Source: Ruminococcus flavefaciens
Lineage (GTDB): Bacteria > Bacillota > Clostridia > Oscillospirales > Ruminococcaceae
Assembly: GCA_023662725.1 (NCBI GenBank)
Contig: JAMPIL010000002.1
Coordinates: 1 to 64,000 of the forward strand
Length of the DNA: 64,000 bases
Reading direction: 5' to 3'
Made by a program: the position numbers and the translations under genes
Notes under the pieces: model-generated
The model's input: only the letters and a program-made list of their open reading frames with translations
Database searches by the model: none
What the model was told of the DNA's origin: nothing
In this document: positions 62,197-64,000 of the stretch, one piece after another
Layout of the letters: every line of letters starts with the position of its first letter
Numbering within the stretch: position 1 is the stretch's first letter

Positions 62197-63336
62197 ATGA
62201 GAGTTTTAATAGCCTGCGGAGGAACGGGAGGACATATCAATCCCGGTCTTGCAATTGCTGATATTATAAAGTCAAAGTATCCGGATTCAGAATTTCTTTT
62301 TGCCGGAACACCTAAAGGTATGGAATCAAAGCTTGTTCCGAAAGCCGGATACAGGCTTGAAACGATAAAGGTCGCCGGATTTCAGCGAAAGATCTCGCTT
62401 GAGAATATCGGCAGAAATGCAAAAGCCGTTGCATATCTTGCTGCATCAGGAAAAAGAGCCAAAGAGATAATCAAGAACTTCAAGCCTGATATCGCTATCG
62501 GAACCGGAGGTTATGCAGCAGGTCCTGTAATAAGAAAAGCCGCTAAAATGGGTATTCCAACTGCTATACACGAGCAGAACGCTTATCCGGGAGTTACAAA
62601 TAAGCTGCTTTCAAAAGAAGTTGATTTTGTTATGCTGACTGTTATCGAGGCTCTTGATTTTATGGATAAAAGTAAGTTTGAGTACGCTGTTACCGGTCTG
62701 CCTGTAAGAAGCAATATCAATACGATGAGCAAAGCCGAGGCAAGAAAAAAACTTGGTATGGATGATAGTTTCACTATCCTCTCGTTCGGAGGAAGTCTCG
62801 GCGCAGGATGTATAAACGATACCATGACGGAAACTATCAAATGGCATACGAAAAATAATCTTAAAATAAATCATATCCATGGCTATGGCGGAATGGGAAA
62901 AGATTCATTTCCGCAGGCAATGAAGGAAGCGGGAATTCCTCTTAAAAGCGGCAGGCTGAGAATAACTGAATACATAAATGATATGGATGTTTGTCTTGCG
63001 GCAGCAGATCTCGTTATATGCCGTTCAGGAGCTTCAACTCTCGCCGAGCTTGAGGCAGCCGGAAAAGCCTCTATTCTTATTCCGTCGCCGATAGTTGCCG
63101 GAAATCATCAGTACCACAATGCAATGGTTCTTGGAAAAGCCGGAGCTGCTGTTGTTATTGAGCAGAAAGATGTTACAAATGATAAAATAATCGCTGAGAT
63201 CGAAAATCTCTATAATTCGCCGGATAAAGTGGAAATCATGTCGGAGTGCGCAGCAAAGCTTCATCTTGCCGATACGAACAGCAGAATTCTTGCGGTTATA
63301 GATAAGCTTATTTTCAAGGGGACGCTGTCCTCTTGA
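62197..63336 (+). CDS. murG: Undecaprenyl-diphospho-muramoylpentapeptide N-acetylglucosaminyltransferase MurG
   Basis: 379 residues. The glycine-rich loops GGTGGHINPGLAIAD and GTGGYAAGPVI, HEQNAYPGVTNK, and the donor-site SGASTLAELEAAGKASILIP are diagnostic. It makes lipid II. The last few codons and the stop codon lie within repeat copy F, so the natural C-terminus has been replaced by a short tail (KGTLSS). Confidence 0.95.
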   Translation: MRVLIACGGTGGHINPGLAIADIIKSKYPDSEFLFAGTPKGMESKLVPKAGYRLETIKVAGFQRKISLENIGRNAKAVAYLAASGKRAKEIIKNFKPDIAIGTGGYAAGPVIRKAAKMGIPTAIHEQNAYPGVTNKLLSKEVDFVMLTVIEALDFMDKSKFEYAVTGLPVRSNINTMSKAEARKKLGMDDSFTILSFGGSLGAGCINDTMTETIKWHTKNNLKINHIHGYGGMGKDSFPQAMKEAGIPLKSGRLRITEYINDMDVCLAAADLVICRSGASTLAELEAAGKASILIPSPIVAGNHQYHNAMVLGKAGAAVVIEQKDVTNDKIIAEIENLYNSPDKVEIMSECAAKLHLADTNSRILAVIDKLIFKGTLSS

Positions 63337-63383
63337 ACTCCCGCCAAAGGGTGAATTTACCCTTTGGAAACCCGGTATTAATT
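63315..63383 (+). repeat. Intergenic palindromic repeat, copy F (overlaps the murG end)
   Basis: AAGGGGACGCTGTCCTCTTG (palindrome 1), CCCGCCAAAGGG with its mirror CCCTTTGGAAACCCGG, then TATTAATTCAT. It overlaps the last codons of murG and supplies its stop codon. Confidence 0.8.
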
Positions 63384-63515
63384 CATCAATTTTGACAAGA
63401 GATAAAGAGAACAGAATCTCTTGAACAAGGCTTATCAAAAGCCAAAAAAACTGCGCTCTGTAACCAATATCTGCCGATCAGCATAATATACAGAAAAATG
63501 CTGTGAGGTGGTATA

Positions 63516-64000
63516 ATGCAGAAATTTATTATAAACGGCGGAAAAAGGCTGAGAGGAGAACTTGCTCTGCAAGGAAGCAAAAACAGCGCATTGCCTATTA
63601 TGGCGGCGTCGCTTCTTTGCAAGGGGGAGTGCATTCTTCATAACTGCCCTAAACTTACAGATGTTTATTCAGCAGCGAGAATTCTTAACTGCGTCGGATG
63701 CAGGTGCAATTTTTCAGAAAATACGGCGGTGATAGATTCTTCGGTAATAAGCGAAACGGCGGTTTCGGAAGAACTTATGCGTGAGATGCGGTCGTCCATT
63801 ATTTTTATGGGAGCTATGCTCGGAAGCGCAGGCGAATGTACCGTTAGTATTCCGGGAGGATGCGAGCTTGGTCCTCGTCCTATCGATATGCACCTTGCCG
63901 CAATGCGGAAAATGGGTGTTGATATTAAAGAAGGCAATGGCAGGATAGTATGCAAGGCAGCCTCTGGGAAAGCACATGGGGCAAAAATTTCCCTTTCATT
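63516..64000 (+). CDS. murA: UDP-N-acetylglucosamine 1-carboxyvinyltransferase MurA (partial, 5' end)
   Basis: Runs off the window end; the first 161 residues are visible. It starts MQKFIINGGKRLRGELALQG at the ATG at 63516, five bases after GAGGTGG. The catalytic Lys22 is in GSKNSALP and the fosfomycin-target cysteine is Cys116 in PGGCELGPRPIDMHL. First committed step of peptidoglycan synthesis. It may be one of two MurA paralogues, as in many Firmicutes. Confidence 0.93.
   Translation, partial: MQKFIINGGKRLRGELALQGSKNSALPIMAASLLCKGECILHNCPKLTDVYSAARILNCVGCRCNFSENTAVIDSSVISETAVSEELMREMRSSIIFMGAMLGSAGECTVSIPGGCELGPRPIDMHLAAMRKMGVDIKEGNGRIVCKAASGKAHGAKISLS

Noticed and set aside
1..64000. CRISPR array, prophage, insertion sequence with transposase, rRNA genes
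   Set aside because: No regularly spaced repeats, phage structural genes, transposase frames or rRNA sequence were seen.

Overview
The window looks like a chromosomal segment of a low-GC, anaerobic, Gram-positive Firmicute, most likely a Ruminococcus-type member of the Oscillospiraceae. The basis is the anaerobic (early cobalt insertion) cobalamin pathway, sortases with LPXTG-type proteins, a GH9 cellulase module, a division/cell-wall (dcw) cluster with a MurE of the meso-diaminopimelate type, AGGAGG ribosome-binding sites and AT-rich spacers. The genus is inferred from gene content only; no species call is possible.

Layout. (1) 1-15277: the 3' end of a tRNA-Met, a hairpin, then 18 tightly packed plus-strand genes for cobalamin synthesis (cbiD-F-G-H-J-ET-A, a small membrane protein, cobT-U-S, a short CobU-like protein, cobC, cbiB, cobD, cobQ, cobO, cbiC). 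CbiL is not in the window. (2) 15352-21009: a promoter, a cobalamin riboswitch with an intrinsic terminator and a hairpin covering the ribosome-binding site, then an exported cobaltochelatase lipoprotein (CbiK), a repeat-containing lipoprotein and a BtuFCD-type ABC importer. (3) 34448-21009, minus strand: a sortase-pilus operon (coiled-coil protein, signal peptidase I, a 2717-residue tip or adhesin protein, major pilin, class C sortase, LPQTG minor pilin, second sortase). The giant protein has a complete-looking GH9 cellulase plus other modules inserted inside one of its Cna_B folds, which is the most striking feature of the window. (4) 34575-43480: mostly minus-strand housekeeping genes (2-hydroxyacid dehydrogenase, coaBC, pncB, pduL, a CaCA antiporter, two GNATs), with coaX on the plus strand. 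(5) 43573-52997: an ArsB/NhaD-type permease, a cytidylate-kinase-like protein, cysteine desulfurase and thiI, pncC, two class B sortases and a SpoIID-domain protein whose motif order is circularly permuted. (6) 53203-64000: the dcw cluster mraZ-rsmH-ftsL-PBP-murE-mraY-ftsW-murG-murA (murA runs off the window). murF, murD and ftsQ are absent from their usual places.

How it works together. The cobalamin genes cover almost the whole route from cobalt-sirohydrochlorin to cobalamin; the riboswitch operon adds salvage and uptake. The pilus operon would export, polymerise and anchor a fibre that displays a cellulase, which fits a plant-fibre-degrading gut or rumen bacterium. A family of short, palindrome-rich intergenic repeats is scattered through 41-63.4 kb, and one copy supplies the last codons of murG.
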